A program made the position numbers and the translations under genes. A model generated the notes under the pieces. It made no database searches and was not told where the DNA came from. It worked only from the letters and a program-made list of their open reading frames with translations. 64,000 nucleotides of DNA, from positions 431,475 to 495,474 of the forward strand of contig VWYX01000200.1 of the NCBI GenBank assembly GCA_013396525.1, written 5' to 3'. This DNA comes from Chaetorhynchus papuensis (taxonomy: Eukaryota; Chordata; Aves; Passeriformes; Rhipiduridae). Of the stretch, positions 35,370 through 47,981 are shown one piece after another (the first letter of the stretch is position 1; the number at the start of each line of letters is the position of its first letter).

Positions 35370-38300
35370 GTAGGTGAAGGATGGGAAGTAGCCTTGCTCA
35401 CTCTGCAGGGTTTGTCACAAATACTAGAGATGCAAGCCAGAAATTTTCACTGGAGGCTGTAGCATGACAGAAATGTGTGTGGTCTTACAAGCATGTACTT
35501 TAAGCACATCAGATTTTACTCATTTAAGCATTGACAAGAATAAGGTATAAATGATCTGTTCATTTTAGTAATTTATTACTTCATTTTGTTGATTAGTTAA
35601 GTGTTGCATAGTTTGAAGACTGAAGCATTTCAGTGACCTGTGGTTAAAAATCTCTTATGTTCAGGGGTGATGACTATAAAGAACACGTGAGGTGCGTAAG
35701 TGAAGACCAGAAATATGGTGGAAAAGGCTTTGAAGCCAAAACTAACAAAGGAGATGCTAAACAGCAGGAGTGGATTCAGGTACAGTTTGTACTGTGTACA
35801 CCTGCAGTAACTATTGTCTGTAATCATCAGAGACAAAAAAGAGGCTATACTGGCTCAAACCAGAGGTCTATTTTTACCAATATCCCCAGCTGTCTTCTGG
35901 CATTTCCTTGGTAGGTCTGTGTTTATCCTGGTAAGAAATGTCTCTTTTGTTTTGAATCTATCTCTTACTAGTTTGATTTAATGTAATGTTCCTAGCTGCA
36001 TACAAAGAGACGTTGGTAGTTGTCCATCCTTTTCATGCCATATATGCTTTTGTAGACCTGTGGCAGGCATCCCTCCCCATCTCAGGCTTTGTTCAAGGCT
36101 CAAAAGTCCTACCCTGCTTAGTTGTTCTTTATATGGAAGTTATATCTTTGGTCCTCTAAAGTCTTCTCACTTCTACTCTGTGCTTGTGAAATGCTGTTCA
36201 AGATACGAGTGAAACATAGATTTACCATGTGTCATAATTATGTTTTCTGTGTCCTTTATTCCTTTCTAACTTTTTTGTCAGTTAATCTACTTTTGGGTGG
36301 TTTATTTGTTTGGGGTTTTTTTCACTGCTGCTTATCATGGTGCTGGCATTATCATGGAATTGGCTATTTTAACCCTGAGATCTTGTATCTAAACTCCAAT
36401 GGTCAACCTGAAGCCTGCCATTTTAGAGGTGAAATTAGGATTGTTTTTCCTTTTCTTCTTGCTTTATGTGAATTTGTGTTGAATGTATGTCACCTTTTTA
36501 TTACCTAGTCACTCATTTTCTTAAGATCTTTCTGGAATCCTCATAGTCTTCATCCTGAATAGCTTCGTAACATTAGGAAAGTTTCTGTCCTCTTGTCAGA
36601 TATTTTGTAAATATGTTGAACAGGAAATGCTCCAGCATGGATAGAAATATCTCTTACCCTTTCTGTCTTACACAAGAACCTTCCCTCTTAAGGCTGTCCT
36701 TCAAAGGTTTTTGGAAGGACCTCAAACACATCTCTAAAACCCCATTAGTAATAAGTTAGATCATCTTTATGCATGGATTTGTTGATTTCTGTCTTGTGTA
36801 GAACACATCCTAACAAGGTGCTAAGCTACATGCATACTTGAAGCATATGATTAACACCATTAAAGTCAGAGATGAGTGCTGTTGTTGAGATTGAACATTG
36901 TTTGAGGACATTGGTAAAGGCAGTATGATGTGAGTGCTTTTGCTTATGAACATTGGGAGCCTGCCTCAATAGTAAGTAATTCCTGTATAGAAAGGTGAGG
37001 ATTATTACCAGACACCCTTTTCTGATAGGCTTAACAAATTCACCAAGCCTTTCAGTCATCAGATTTTCAGAAGTACAAGGAGGGTCTCCAGTGTCCAGTG
37101 GCTACACTCTTCAAATACTGGGAAGCTCAGAGCCTTTTTCCCCCACAAGCAGCAGTGCTGTTCAAGGGACTGCCATGAGGCCCTGGTCTGATCTCTCTTC
37201 TCTCATGCTGATACCCACAGCACAGGAATATCCAGAGCTGTCTTACAGGTATTAATGCTTGTTGAAGCTGGCATTGCTGCCAGAAGAAATGCATGTCAGC
37301 TGTAGCATCAAAATAAGCCTGATTTTTCATAATTAACTCCAGAAATTTGCCAAAACCAAACAGCTGCTTTTCTTAATGCAGGTCTTTTTCATGCTGCAAG
37401 AATCCCTTCTATGACACATTTACTTAATTTAGTTTGAAACTTTTTTATTATAGTTTGTAACTTGTTCATCAGAAAGCACTGGTGAGCAGTCCTGCTTGCT
37501 TCTGCTTACTACATAGGTGTAATTGTTTATATAGATGATTTTGACACATCTAACGAGCTATGATAGAACCAAAGATCAGTGTTTTTCTCATGTTTTTTGA
37601 ACACTTCCTATGAGCAGACCATACCAGCTGTGGGTGCTCGGTGATTTCTGCCCAGTATGTTTCAGACTTGCACACCTTACATGTACCATTTGATCCTTAT
37701 GCTGCTTTGCAGATTTAATTCTGTTTTTCTTCATTCAGAAAATTCATGAAGTAATGAAGAAACCCAACATAAGCCCTAAAGTGCGGAACATCCTGGAGCA
37801 AATGCGTGCCTTTGATAACATTCCGAGAAAAAAAGTAAAGTTTCAGGTATGTTTTAATAGAGATTTGCAGTGAGCATAAAAATAGACTTTTTTAGGGAAT
37901 GCCACTCTCTTTTAACAAAGGTGGGACAAATTGCTTATTTGGGCATTCATATAGATTCTGTAATAACTGAATTTCAAATAGGCAGTGGTTGTAAAATATA
38001 TTTATCTGCTTGAAAGGACTCTTGGTGTAACAGTTGAATAAGGTATTAAGCCAGAGACTTACCATTTAAGCTTAATCTCCATATGTAGGTTTGTTCTGTT
38101 TTTAATACCTTTCTTTTTTGACTGTTTGCTATTTCTGTTGAATGTCCCAATTCTCATACATACTTCTAAATATTTCTTATTTCTTTGGCTTTGTTTTTTC
38201 CTGTTGAAGGCAAGATGCTGTTTTGAAAATTTTCCTGTTACTCAGTATTCTGACAGAATCTCCCACTCTGCATGCTTCACTAAACCAAAGTATGAATGTG

Positions 38301-41300
38301 GAGAATTTACTGTGTATAAAGAATTTCTTTAAAAGTAAAGAATTACTCACAAACTGGCCTTTTTTTCCCCCTTCTCTGCTCTGTGCCTCGGATTGTGAGG
38401 CTGAGAGAAGATCATACTTGCTTCCAAAGCACTCAAATAGAACTTATCAGAGCTTTGGTGAAATTGCTGCTAGCAAGCTGAAGGTTAGAATATATCCCCA
38501 CAGCATTAATGTTCTGAGCAGGAAAAACGGTATTTTCAAGAAGCTTCTCTTTTTGATAAGATGCACTGCAGTGGAAGATCAAAAGTTTTTGCAGTTAATT
38601 GTTCCAATTTACTAATGCACCTTTCCTGGAGTTTTCATTGCAATGCAAAAATCTTTACATTTAACATTGAATTTCACATTTCTAGAAGTTGATCTGTTGC
38701 AGATAGTGTGAACGGTGTAATTTACAGCTTTATTTTCATTTTCCCCAGGAGCACCTGCAATAACCCAAACAACTTTCAAATTTGAATATTGAGATATTTG
38801 CTTAAATTTTACTTTCCTGTAATAAACTAAGGTACCATCTAGGAACATGATCATATGTCCAGTACAAAAATAAATAAGATCATATCATTAATGTTTTAAC
38901 TCATGGGAACAGTCAGAAGATTTGGTAGGAGGTTAACATAAGCAGTTGTATTCAAAAGCTTGAGGATTATCTTTTGTTTACATTTACCACTTGGGGATGG
39001 CTGTTGGTGAGGCAATTGAGATATCTGGTGTAGCCTCCTAACAGCATCTAGACAAAATGTGTAACAATTTAGCAAGGAGGCTTGAGAGATTAATAGGAAT
39101 AACCTCTAACCAGATCTTAGTCAAAAGCAGTGATTAGATTCTTAAAAGAAAAATAAAAACCAAGAACCAAATATATGGTAATGAAGAAAGAAAATCAGAG
39201 GTGCACATTTTCAGTTATTGGGGTTTTTTTTCCATGCACAGAATTGGATCAAGAACAGTTTGAGAATTCACGACAGCACTTTGCAAGATCAGGTGTGGGA
39301 TGTTTTCTCAGAAGCAACCAGAAACGTAAGTTTAACTGGAGGTACAACATCATAAAATGGGAATGCACTCCAGAATGTTGGAGGGAAAACCTTTCAGACT
39401 CCTTTTGTGGGTGTTAGCAGAAACATTGTCTCCCACAGTTCCAATGGATTATGTTACAATGTGGTATTTCTTGACTGAACTGCTTATTTGTGGAGCACAA
39501 AAGTCTTGCTGAAGTAGTTGTTCATACTGGGTAGGTTGTGATGGAAGACTTGGTGACATGATTATGCAATGAAAATCAGAAGGCTAATTTATGCTACTAG
39601 TGCATAAAGAAAGGAAAATACACTACCTTTATCTTTGATTCTAATCTTTTAGTGCACACTAAGACAGAATAAAACAACTTTCAGAACATTATTGGCCTCA
39701 TATTTATGTGTATTGGAGTGAGAAATTAACAGCACACAGTTCACGTATTTTATCAGTGGGGAGAGGGATCCTCCAGTTTGTGGCACAAGTTCCTCCCATT
39801 TCTTTGTGCAAGTTGTGGACTCACTCTGACCTTTCTGTCAGTGCCTAATTATTTGCTATTTCATTACTAGCTTAGTGTGTTTTGGCAGAGTGTTGTTTTG
39901 TTTGTTGGTTTGTTTGCACCTATTGCTGCTACTTGGAAACTGTTAGAGAAGCTCATTTCTCAGTTGATGTAAAGACGCTCTCCCCCCTTTCCCCCACATT
40001 GTTTTGAGGAAGAGTGCAGGCATAGCTCTGGCATTAATCTCCTGTTGATTATGGTTCATGTTTCTGATCTGATGATTCCAGTTAAACTTATTTGCAGTTT
40101 TTCTGAGGAATCCAAATTTAAGAGCCAGGAAGGAAAGAAACACATTTACTGAGGGATAGGAACATAACATAAACTTTGGACACTAAAGTACATTGTTTTG
40201 CTGGAGCATTGATACTGAGTTGATACAACTTCTCTGAAGTCATAAGCAGTTCTGTCTTGAATTAAACTAATTTTTAAGAAAGTCTTCAATCTGAAAACCT
40301 TTTATTTAAACACAGATTTAAGCAATTACACTGTCCATAGAGCACAGCATTAAAGTAAAATATATAACACAGCTTTCTTTCTTAGTTGATTTCAATTCAC
40401 CTTTAAGAATTCTTAGATCTTAAGATATGATTTGTTATACGCACCTTGAACTGTATATACTCAATGGAAATTCTTAAGCAGAATTCAAATTTAATTGAAG
40501 TAACTCTTTATAAAAACATGTTGGTGCTAAATTGCTCGTATGAAGATTTATTCTCTTTCTAAATAGCTACACAAACATTTCAGTAATTGTATTCCACTTT
40601 TAATTATTAAAATTAAAGTTTAAATTGAACATTAAATTTTCCATTACTATATTAATTATTCTACAAGAAAATCATTATAAGCCCAGGTACATTAAAAGAA
40701 AACCAAATATGTTGAGAAAAGTACAATTAAAACAACCAGGAGTGCTTTTCTTAGCATCATGCAATAATGGTTTGTTGTCTCAGGCACATCAAGTAAGGGA
40801 AGTGGATGGCAAAAGAGATTATTGTTCAGGGGCTGTGTATTTGGGAATAAGTTCTGCATCTTGCTGTAATGTGCTGTAGTTTTGTTTATGTAAATAAAGA
40901 CTTGTCACTTTCTTAACTACATTTGGCAAATAATTTAAAACACAATAGACAGTTACTTCAACTAGAGATTATGTATGTTGTAAGATAACATTGCTTCTGT
41001 GGTGTTAATTAGCATTTAGTCTGTTAAGTTAAAAGAATCATGCACACTATTTAACTAGTGTTACTTCTCAGGTAACTGGTGACATCACATGTGAGCAATC
41101 TAATTGATTTCAGGATATCAGTGTTCTGAACAGTTATCAGTGATCTAGTAGAGGAAAATTGCAATGTCAAAAAAATGCATGTAAAAACTGTAATAATCTT
41201 TCTTTCAATAAAAGATTTCAAATGAAAAAGAACAAGACAAACCACAACAGAAGGAAGAGTGTCAGTCTGCAGAAACTGGGGAAAAAACAGTGGCAGAAGA

Positions 41301-43323
41301 AAATGGAATTACAGATGAAAAAACAGAGAGGAAAAAGAGTAAGAGAGAACGAAAAGAGGAGAGACAAAAGAACAAAAAGAAGGAGAAAAAAGATTTGAAA
41401 TTAGAAAACCAAGCAGAAGTAAAAAAGAGTAAAAAGTCCAAAAAAGGAAAGGAGAGCGTGGAGGATGAATTCGAAGTCAATGAAAATGACAATCACAGTG
41501 AAACAGAAGAAACAAATGTAAAGAAACGCAAACATAGACATGTAGAAGGTATCCATCATACTACTTATATTCTTGTTTGTTTTGAAGATGCTTTTTCTCA
41601 ATTCCAAAGCTCAGTAAACTACCTAAGTAGAATTTTAAAGTGGTGCATTAGATATACAAATTAGATTATTTTTAACGGCGATTGCACATTTCTTTTATAA
41701 AATCTGAACCACTTTGCAAATATAAGCTCATGTTATAAGAACAAAAATTTTAAGTCATGTCAGTACTTCTAGTTTTAAATTTTTTTTGTGTATGTTTTTC
41801 CAATTCCATCTCTAGAGGAACCTCATACCAAAACAAAGAGAATGAAAACTGAAAGCATTTCAGAAGACATGGAAACAGAAAACATCAATGACAATGAAGA
41901 AAATGTGGGAACAGGTAGGGGTATTTTTAAAGGGATAATTTAGATAGCTAGAAAACTATTCTGAAAAAGACCCAAGCAGGATATAAATGTGCTTCTGCAG
42001 CAAGCCTTGAAATAAATTGTGCCTCAGTATACATAAATGTGTGTATATTCAGTATACACATCTGTTCCAGAGTAAGTAGCCTGTGGTACACTTAAAACCT
42101 GATAACGAATTACTTCTCTCATTTGTTGTTTCTGCTGTGCTGGCTGCCTTTGGCTGTGCTTGGTTCCAGTGGACACTGAGATTTCACCACAATGGGTCTC
42201 TTCCCTGCTGCCATGCACATTAGCCAACACAGCCAAAAGGGTAACAACTCACAGACCTCTTGGTATCTCTCATATCTCCATTTTTGCTCAGTGAATCATA
42301 AATTGAACTTCAGATGTGTTGGAACTTAGTTTATGCTTAGATAAGCCTACTCTGCCTATGACCTGACACACTGACTGTACAATGCTTCTGTTTGAACATA
42401 CAGATTGTTTATTTGGAAACCTCCAATTAATGACCTCTGAAAGTGGTATGGTCTAAATTTGACTGCCTGTGCTTTAAGTGGGAGGAGACAGGATCTTAAC
42501 TGTTCCTGCATTATCTAAGAGTTTCTGCTTAATAGCTGAAGTGCAGAAGTTAAGTAGAAACAATTCTGACCCCCATTGTTCAAGTACTGTGTTGATTCTT
42601 CATCTCTATACCATTGTATATTCAGGAACAGCTGATGACTTTATGCTTAAGACACCGTCCTGTTGTAGGGTCAGTAAGGTAACAAGTGATTCCAAAATTA
42701 GGAAACTGAAGGCTGGTTAGTAGTAGAGAAGATGACCCAGAATACCTTCTTTTACTAATGATGTTGTACACCTAATTATTTTGTAGGTAAATTCAACTGG
42801 AAGGGAACCATCAAAGCTGTTCTGAAACAGGCTCCAGACAATGAAATTTCAATTAAAAAACTAAGAAAAAAGGTACTGTACAACATGGCTTTTTTAATCT
42901 CCTTTGGTCTTGTGAATTAATTTGTGTAATGCTGAAGTTCAGAAAATTCTGGCTTGCATAAACAAAAAACTTTGACATTTTTAAATGGAATATCAAGTAA
43001 CAGAATGCCAGCTGAAGGACAGATTCTTTATTGCCTACTGAGTTACACGAGAAATTCGGTGCTAGTTCTGCAAAGGAACAATAGCACAATAGCTTCCATG
43101 CCACTTTTAATACAGTAACATAAATGTATTGTTGCTTACAGTGGAATCATCTTCACGAACTAAAAGCCATTTCTCTGTCTTTGTGCAGGTGATAGCTCAA
43201 TATTATGCAGTAGCTGGTGAACGTCACAAAACAGAAGAGGAGATCCTAGTCACATTCAATAAGAAAGTGAATAACAATCCCAAATTTAGAGTTCTAAAGG
43301 ACAGAGTGAAACTTGTGAAATAA
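35248..43323 (+). CDS. LYAR: LYAR: nucleolar zinc-finger protein, complete coding region
   Basis: Eight coding exons join to a 1083-nt frame (360 residues plus stop; human is about 379). Exons: 35248-35369, 35665-35779, 37739-37846, 39242-39325, 41215-41548, 41816-41914, 42787-42872, 43189-43323. All junctions have GT/AG ends and consistent phase. The N-terminus has two LYAR-type C2HC fingers, with ligands C6, C9, H21, C25 and C33, C36, H48, C51. The middle (about 144-290) is a lysine- and glutamate-rich disordered region with coiled-coil character and nuclear signals. The C-terminal 73 residues (GKFNWKGTIK to VKLVK) are the conserved end domain. LYAR acts in the nucleolus in rRNA synthesis and processing and in cell growth. 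Its promoter is shared with ZBTB49. Confidence 0.96.
35665..35779 (+). CDS. LYAR: LYAR coding exon 2
   Basis: 115 nt encoding GDDYKEHVRCVSEDQKYGGK and the conserved KQQEWIQ. It completes the second C2HC finger. Confidence 0.95.
35843..36800 (-). repeat. old, diverged CR1/L3-like LINE in LYAR intron
   Basis: Read in reverse, the stretch keeps scattered phrases of ancient amniote CR1 elements: 'tactggctcaaacc', 'ttatatggaagtt', 'ttacctagtcactcatttt' and 'aaatatgttgaacagga'. They occur in the order expected over nearly 1 kb. The match is patchy, so borders are approximate and a homology search is needed. Confidence 0.5.
37739..37846 (+). CDS. LYAR: LYAR coding exon 3
   Basis: 108 nt, phase 0 at both ends, encoding KIHEVMKKPNISPKVRNILE through RKKVKFQ. 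Confidence 0.95.
39242..39325 (+). CDS. LYAR: LYAR coding exon 4
   Basis: 84 nt, phase 0 at both ends, encoding NWIKNSLRIHDSTLQDQVWD then VFSEATRN. It was recognised from the conserved NW-K-NSL and QVW-FSEA pattern of LYAR. Confidence 0.93.
41215..41548 (+). CDS. LYAR: LYAR coding exon 5 (lysine-rich region)
   Basis: 334 nt encoding ISNEKEQDKPQQKEECQSAE followed by a long K/E/R-rich stretch (KKSKRERKEERQKNKKKEKK). It ends KRKHRHVE. The acceptor (TTTCAATAAAAG) has a weak pyrimidine tract, so the exact 5' border is less sure than the others; the frame fits. Confidence 0.88.
41816..41914 (+). CDS. LYAR: LYAR coding exon 6
   Basis: 99 nt encoding EPHTKTKRMKTESISEDMET then ENINDNEENVGT. Acidic, poorly conserved linker before the C-terminal domain; phases match both neighbours. 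Confidence 0.9.
42787..42872 (+). CDS. LYAR: LYAR coding exon 7
   Basis: 86 nt encoding GKFNWKGTIKAVLKQAPDNE then ISIKKLRKK, the first half of the conserved C-terminal domain. Confidence 0.95.
43189..43323 (+). CDS. LYAR: LYAR last coding exon
   Basis: 135 nt encoding VIAQYYAVAGERHKTEEEIL then VTFNKKVNNNPKFRVLKDRV-KLVK and TAA at 43321-43323. The KDRVKLVK end is the family hallmark. Confidence 0.96.
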   Translation: MIAQYYAVAGERHKTEEEILVTFNKKVNNNPKFRVLKDRVKLVK

Positions 43324-43798
43324 ACAGTTTGCATACTTTTCATAGCTGTTGCATTTTAATCTTGCAGACAGAGTCAAACTCTTCTGTCAGCTGTACAGAT
43401 ACTATGCATTGGTCTCAATTTAAATTGCTTATGTGAAAGCAGAATTTAACTTTTAGTAATGGATTCCTTCCCTTTTTCTAAGCTTATCACAGAACATTTT
43501 CAGATATTTTATTTTTTGATTTTATGGAAAATGTATATTTTTTAGTACAAGTTTTAAGAGGCATTGAAAATAATTGCTGCCCTACTGTATTAAAATTCTT
43601 CCAGTAATGAATATAATTTATAGGCATGAATGTTTTCCAGGACCTGGGTTGTGTGGCTTTTTGCAGAAACTATTTTAAGAGCCAATAGGATTTTCATATT
43701 CAAAAACCCACTGTGGAATGAATGTTTTGTTACGCTAAAATTCAAAATGGTATGACTGATACCCACTTTATGCACTATGAATAGTGTGTGCAGCCTTT

Positions 43799-43804
43799 AA
43801 TAAA
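43799..43804 (+). terminator. LYAR polyadenylation signal
   Basis: AATAAA 476 bases after the stop, in AT-rich 3' UTR. Later AATAAA copies occur at about 44,045 and 44,467, so longer forms are possible. Confidence 0.6.
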
Positions 43805-43829
43805 CTGTTGATTCTGTGTTGTAAAATGC

Positions 43830-45780
43830 ATAATTAAAGTGTCAGATTTGTGTATTCAATATTGCACATTCAGTGGAAATCTGAAGACTGAGTTACCTGT
43901 ATATGCATTGCTGCTGAAAGTCTTGATTAGTAATGCAACTGACTTCAATAGGAGTGGTTACATGGACTAGAAATTGACTGATGAAATAGATTACTTTAAA
44001 ATACAGCCTTAAATATAATGAATCTTGTCATTTTATAATTGCATAATAAATCCACAAATTATACATCATTTGAAGAGGCTGTTGTGTTGCAGTCACCAAA
44101 ACAATTTAGCTAGGCCAGAAATGTTACAGGTATGTAAGAGAAAGAACTGCCTGGGGGAAGTTACATGAAGCTTTGTAGGTTTTTGCTTAAATGCAAAATT
44201 AATTCCATGTAGGAAGTTTCTTATTCTGACATAGTCTGTTAAAAACAGCGTTACAAAGCAGTTGGTGGTATGATGTTTTTAAAAATTGTTTAGTGATTTC
44301 AAGCAGATACACTTATATAAAACTCCACAGTAAAAATATCCGTATTTATAGAAATATTGAATGTATTAAAAGTGTAAATATTAAAAAATTAACTGTGATA
44401 CATTAGGTCCAGTCCAGTTTTTCAGAGTACATATTTGTCTTACCACAAAAGTTGCAAGAAAAGCACCTAATAAATTTAAGATCTCTTCAGTAAGTGTTTG
44501 TTGTTTGTTAAAGCTATGCCACAGTTCTATTTATTCAGTCTAACAGATAACCAGATTCTTGGCTCCCGTCATTGTAGAGTTCTGGTGTCTTAGGGTTTAC
44601 TGCAGTGATCACTGAATGAAGCAAAGCAGCAGGCTGAATGTTCAAACACCATGGATCAGTTGAAAGCTGAAAATAAGGAATATCAAATCAACAGTATGCA
44701 GATGAGCTATCAGAGTAGGATTTGACAGAGTAGGTTTTTTCCCTGCTTTAACTGTTACGAGTCTGTTACCTGTGCATTGCTATGGTTGGGTTAGTGGTGC
44801 CTGTGTGGAGTAGTAAACATTGTAAATTATTCTTCCCCTCTCTGTGTGAAGGGTAAAGCAGCACCAGCTGATGTTCAGTTTTTTTCCCCTCATGATTTGG
44901 CGGACATGAATCAAATGCATGCCTCTATTTGAGGCGTTGGTGGGAGTCTGTTGCAAGTAAGCCCTGTTACAATTACAATAGCATAACTTCAGTATATGCT
45001 GCTACAGTAGTATTACGTTTCCTGTTTTGTTGGCAGAAAGAGGGGGAGGGGGAGCAATATGCTTTGTAGGTGTATTTTTCTTTCTGGGTGTTGCTGGGAA
45101 TACTGTAGTGTGGTAGATGAGTCTATACCTCTAATTATAGAAGACTTCAAGTGCTATTCCAGTCCATGCATAGTTGCATTATTGACATGTACCTCTCCAG
45201 TAAAAAAAAACCCCAAATTCAATGTTTTTTCATTAGACAATTAATAAAGTACTCAGACGACTGAAATTGGCTTTTCCCCTTACGACAGATCTGGACTTTA
45301 ATTTACTCCTTGCAACTAATGATGTCTTGATCAGATTGAAGTTACTATGACTTTGGTGGTAATTGTTTCAGAGGGAGGCATAATCCCTTGCAGATCATTG
45401 AGAATCCTTCAAGAAGACAGAAAAACAGCAGAACATCTCTAATTTCTATCAGTAATTAAGCAGCATATTTACCAGTATTATTTTTTTTCCAGAATATGTT
45501 TTGGTGATTTTCTAAACAGCGTAACATAGCTTCATAATAAAATATACCTTATTGTTAAAATTTTCCTTTCTAAAATAGCGTATTGAAAACTGAGTGTCTG
45601 TGTGGCACGGTGGGGAAGGAAGAAACAATGTAAATTAGAAAATTGTTTAAAGCTAGTGGCTTCCATTATAAGTACAACATAAGCACTTAAACAGGTACTT
45701 TAATCACTGGAAGAAAAAAGCTTCAAAGGACAGCTGCTTATTTGTTGTGCTCAGCCCTCCACTGTCCTGGTGCATTAGAG
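43830..45780. other. intergenic, no gene recognised
   Basis: AT-rich sequence downstream of LYAR with no open frame of interest and no repeat family that I recognise. Confidence 0.5.
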
Positions 45781-45784
45781 TAGT

Positions 45785-47981
45785 TCATTCTTTCTCCAGT
45801 GAAAACTGATCCTCCCACCTGGTGCTATAATCCAATTGTATCAGTACAATGTAGTCAGAGCCCGACATGAGTAGTGGCTCGTAGCTGATGACCACAGGAT
45901 ATAGAGACCCAATGCATGATTTCATTCGGAAACTTTTAAGGCTGTAACACTCACCCTTATTAAGGAAATAAGAGAGCAAATATTAAACTTTTTGTGCGAG
46001 ATAAGTGAAAAAAGGCATATTGTTCTTTACATTGAGCTGTATTCACAGGTTACAAGATATCTTAGTCAATATATTCAACATTTACCCCTTTCTTCTCCTG
46101 GATTAGCCTTCAAGAAAAAAACCAAGAATAAGTCCTCTAAGTTTCTTTTCTGCTCTGTCAGCCAAGAAAAGCTGCATATTATGTTTCCCATTAGTACTTT
46201 TACAGGAAGTGTTACTTTATATTGAATTCTAAATTTCACTTGGATTAGAGGAAGTTTTAGTAGTAGTAACTTTCTCTTGCCCTTTTTAAGATACATTTCC
46301 TTTTGCCTTCCTTCACTGCTTTTCTTTGTATTTCTGGGACGTAATTCCTTTTGCACCTGAATCTTCATGCTTTTATGCTCTCAGACAGTAAAGGCTGAAA
46401 AACCTTCAAGCTTTTTGCTTAGATTGGACTTTTTTCTGCAAGACTGCAGAACAAGTCCTTTCAGAACACATCTATTTTTTATCTTTCCTTTTTAAATTCA
46501 TTCTAGAAGATTTAGAATCGTCCAGTCTTTTGCATGTTTTGCCCTTCTCATTAGCATCTTTTAGTAGAAACTGCTCTTCCTGTGCAACTTCATACCTGAG
46601 CTATAGCAGAAGTAAAGTGCTGACTTTCAACAGAAGTAGTTTTTTGGTTCCTGAAATTACTTGAAAATAACAGAAAACCAGAAATGGTGTCTGTATGCCT
46701 ACCCACCCATTAAACCCCTCTTCTCAAACTTCTATGTGGAATGCATTAGTACTAAATTAGTATAAAAAGCCTAATTAAGGCCCGACTACAGTCAAGCTCA
46801 ACTCACATATATTTGTTTTACCAGACCAAATGTTGTTTTAAACATAATGGGATCTTCCTCTCAGGCTGCATGAAATCCACTTGAAAGTATTCAGATCACT
46901 ACATCTTACTTAGGTGACAAAGAAAAAGACCCTGAGTAAAAAAGAACCAGAATTCTGCCTGCCTTGCAGGTGGCTCAAACCATGCTGTTTACTCCTTCAT
47001 TCTGTTCCTTGCAATAGCCATGCAATGAACCTCCACCATCCAGCCATTAATGTATAAATACAAAGCACCAAGTGCACTTTTATACTTTGATCTTTTGCCC
47101 TTCTGCTGGCCTTTTCTCTTGATAAGAAGGAATTCCAGGCAGAATACACAGCTATTGACACTGTATAATATCCTTACATGACAAAGGCTCATGTTTTCTG
47201 TGGATGAGACAGGACCAGGATTTTTTTGTAGACTTTTCTTTCTTACTATGTCTTACACCATGAAAATACGTTTCCTCTTGCTTCTTGCTCCTTCAATTCT
47301 GTCTCAGATATTACACCTTTGAAAGTTTCAGCTTTTTTGGTGAACTTTCAGAACTTAAGTGGTTCCAGCATTGGAATAGCATTGGGTAAGTTTTCCATGA
47401 CAAGAAAAAATTTGAGCTCAGCTGATGTTCTTAAAGACCTGTTTATGTTATGCAGATCAGCCAAAACAATAATAGGAATTGTACTATCATCCTCCACCCA
47501 AAAATTCAAATTGCTGAATTCAGTCTTCATGAAGGAAACATCTTCCTTTTCCTGTCTGTCTTGGACAGTTTAGCACTCAGTCAGTGTTCCTTCTAACTCT
47601 GTTGTCCAATTAGTTACAATACCTGTTCAAAATACATGAAAAATTGACCCTACAGAATATGTAAATGGTAATGGACTGTGAAGGACAAGAGTAAAGGAAA
47701 CCTTTGCCATGAATGAAGCATGTAAGAGCTTTAGTTTGTGTTTATTTTTTCTAGGACCCCAGAGAAATAGCATGAGCTGACTCCCACACTGTACACAGCA
47801 ATGAGATGTTGCTATGCTGAACTGTACTTTCCAAACTTGTTAACAGTGAGATCCACATGCCCAAGAGGCTTTGTCCCTGCTTTAGTACATCAGTCAAATC
47901 ACAGGCAGTGGTGGCACTAGACATCTTCAAAACAACAGTTAATATTCTATCACAGCCTAAAATAATATTAACTTCTACCAA
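45785..47981 (-). pseudogene. possible decayed coding sequence, family not recognised
   Basis: On the minus strand, protein-like translations follow one another across about 2.2 kb, broken by stops and frame changes. Open pieces are 47981-47751, 47530-47348, about 47219-46989 and 45979-45785. Between about 46,580 and 46,270 a lysine-rich frame is broken by five stops. Readable segments include SNLNFWVEDDSTIPIIVLAD and SCIGSLYPVVISYEPLLMSG. No exon borders were seen, which would suit a processed copy or a long decayed exon. I do not recognise the parent. Chance in AT-rich DNA remains a real alternative. Confidence 0.3.

Noticed and set aside
38223..38615. 130-codon plus-strand frame in a LYAR intron
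   Set aside because: It lies between well-defined exons, has no domain, and does not match any part of LYAR.
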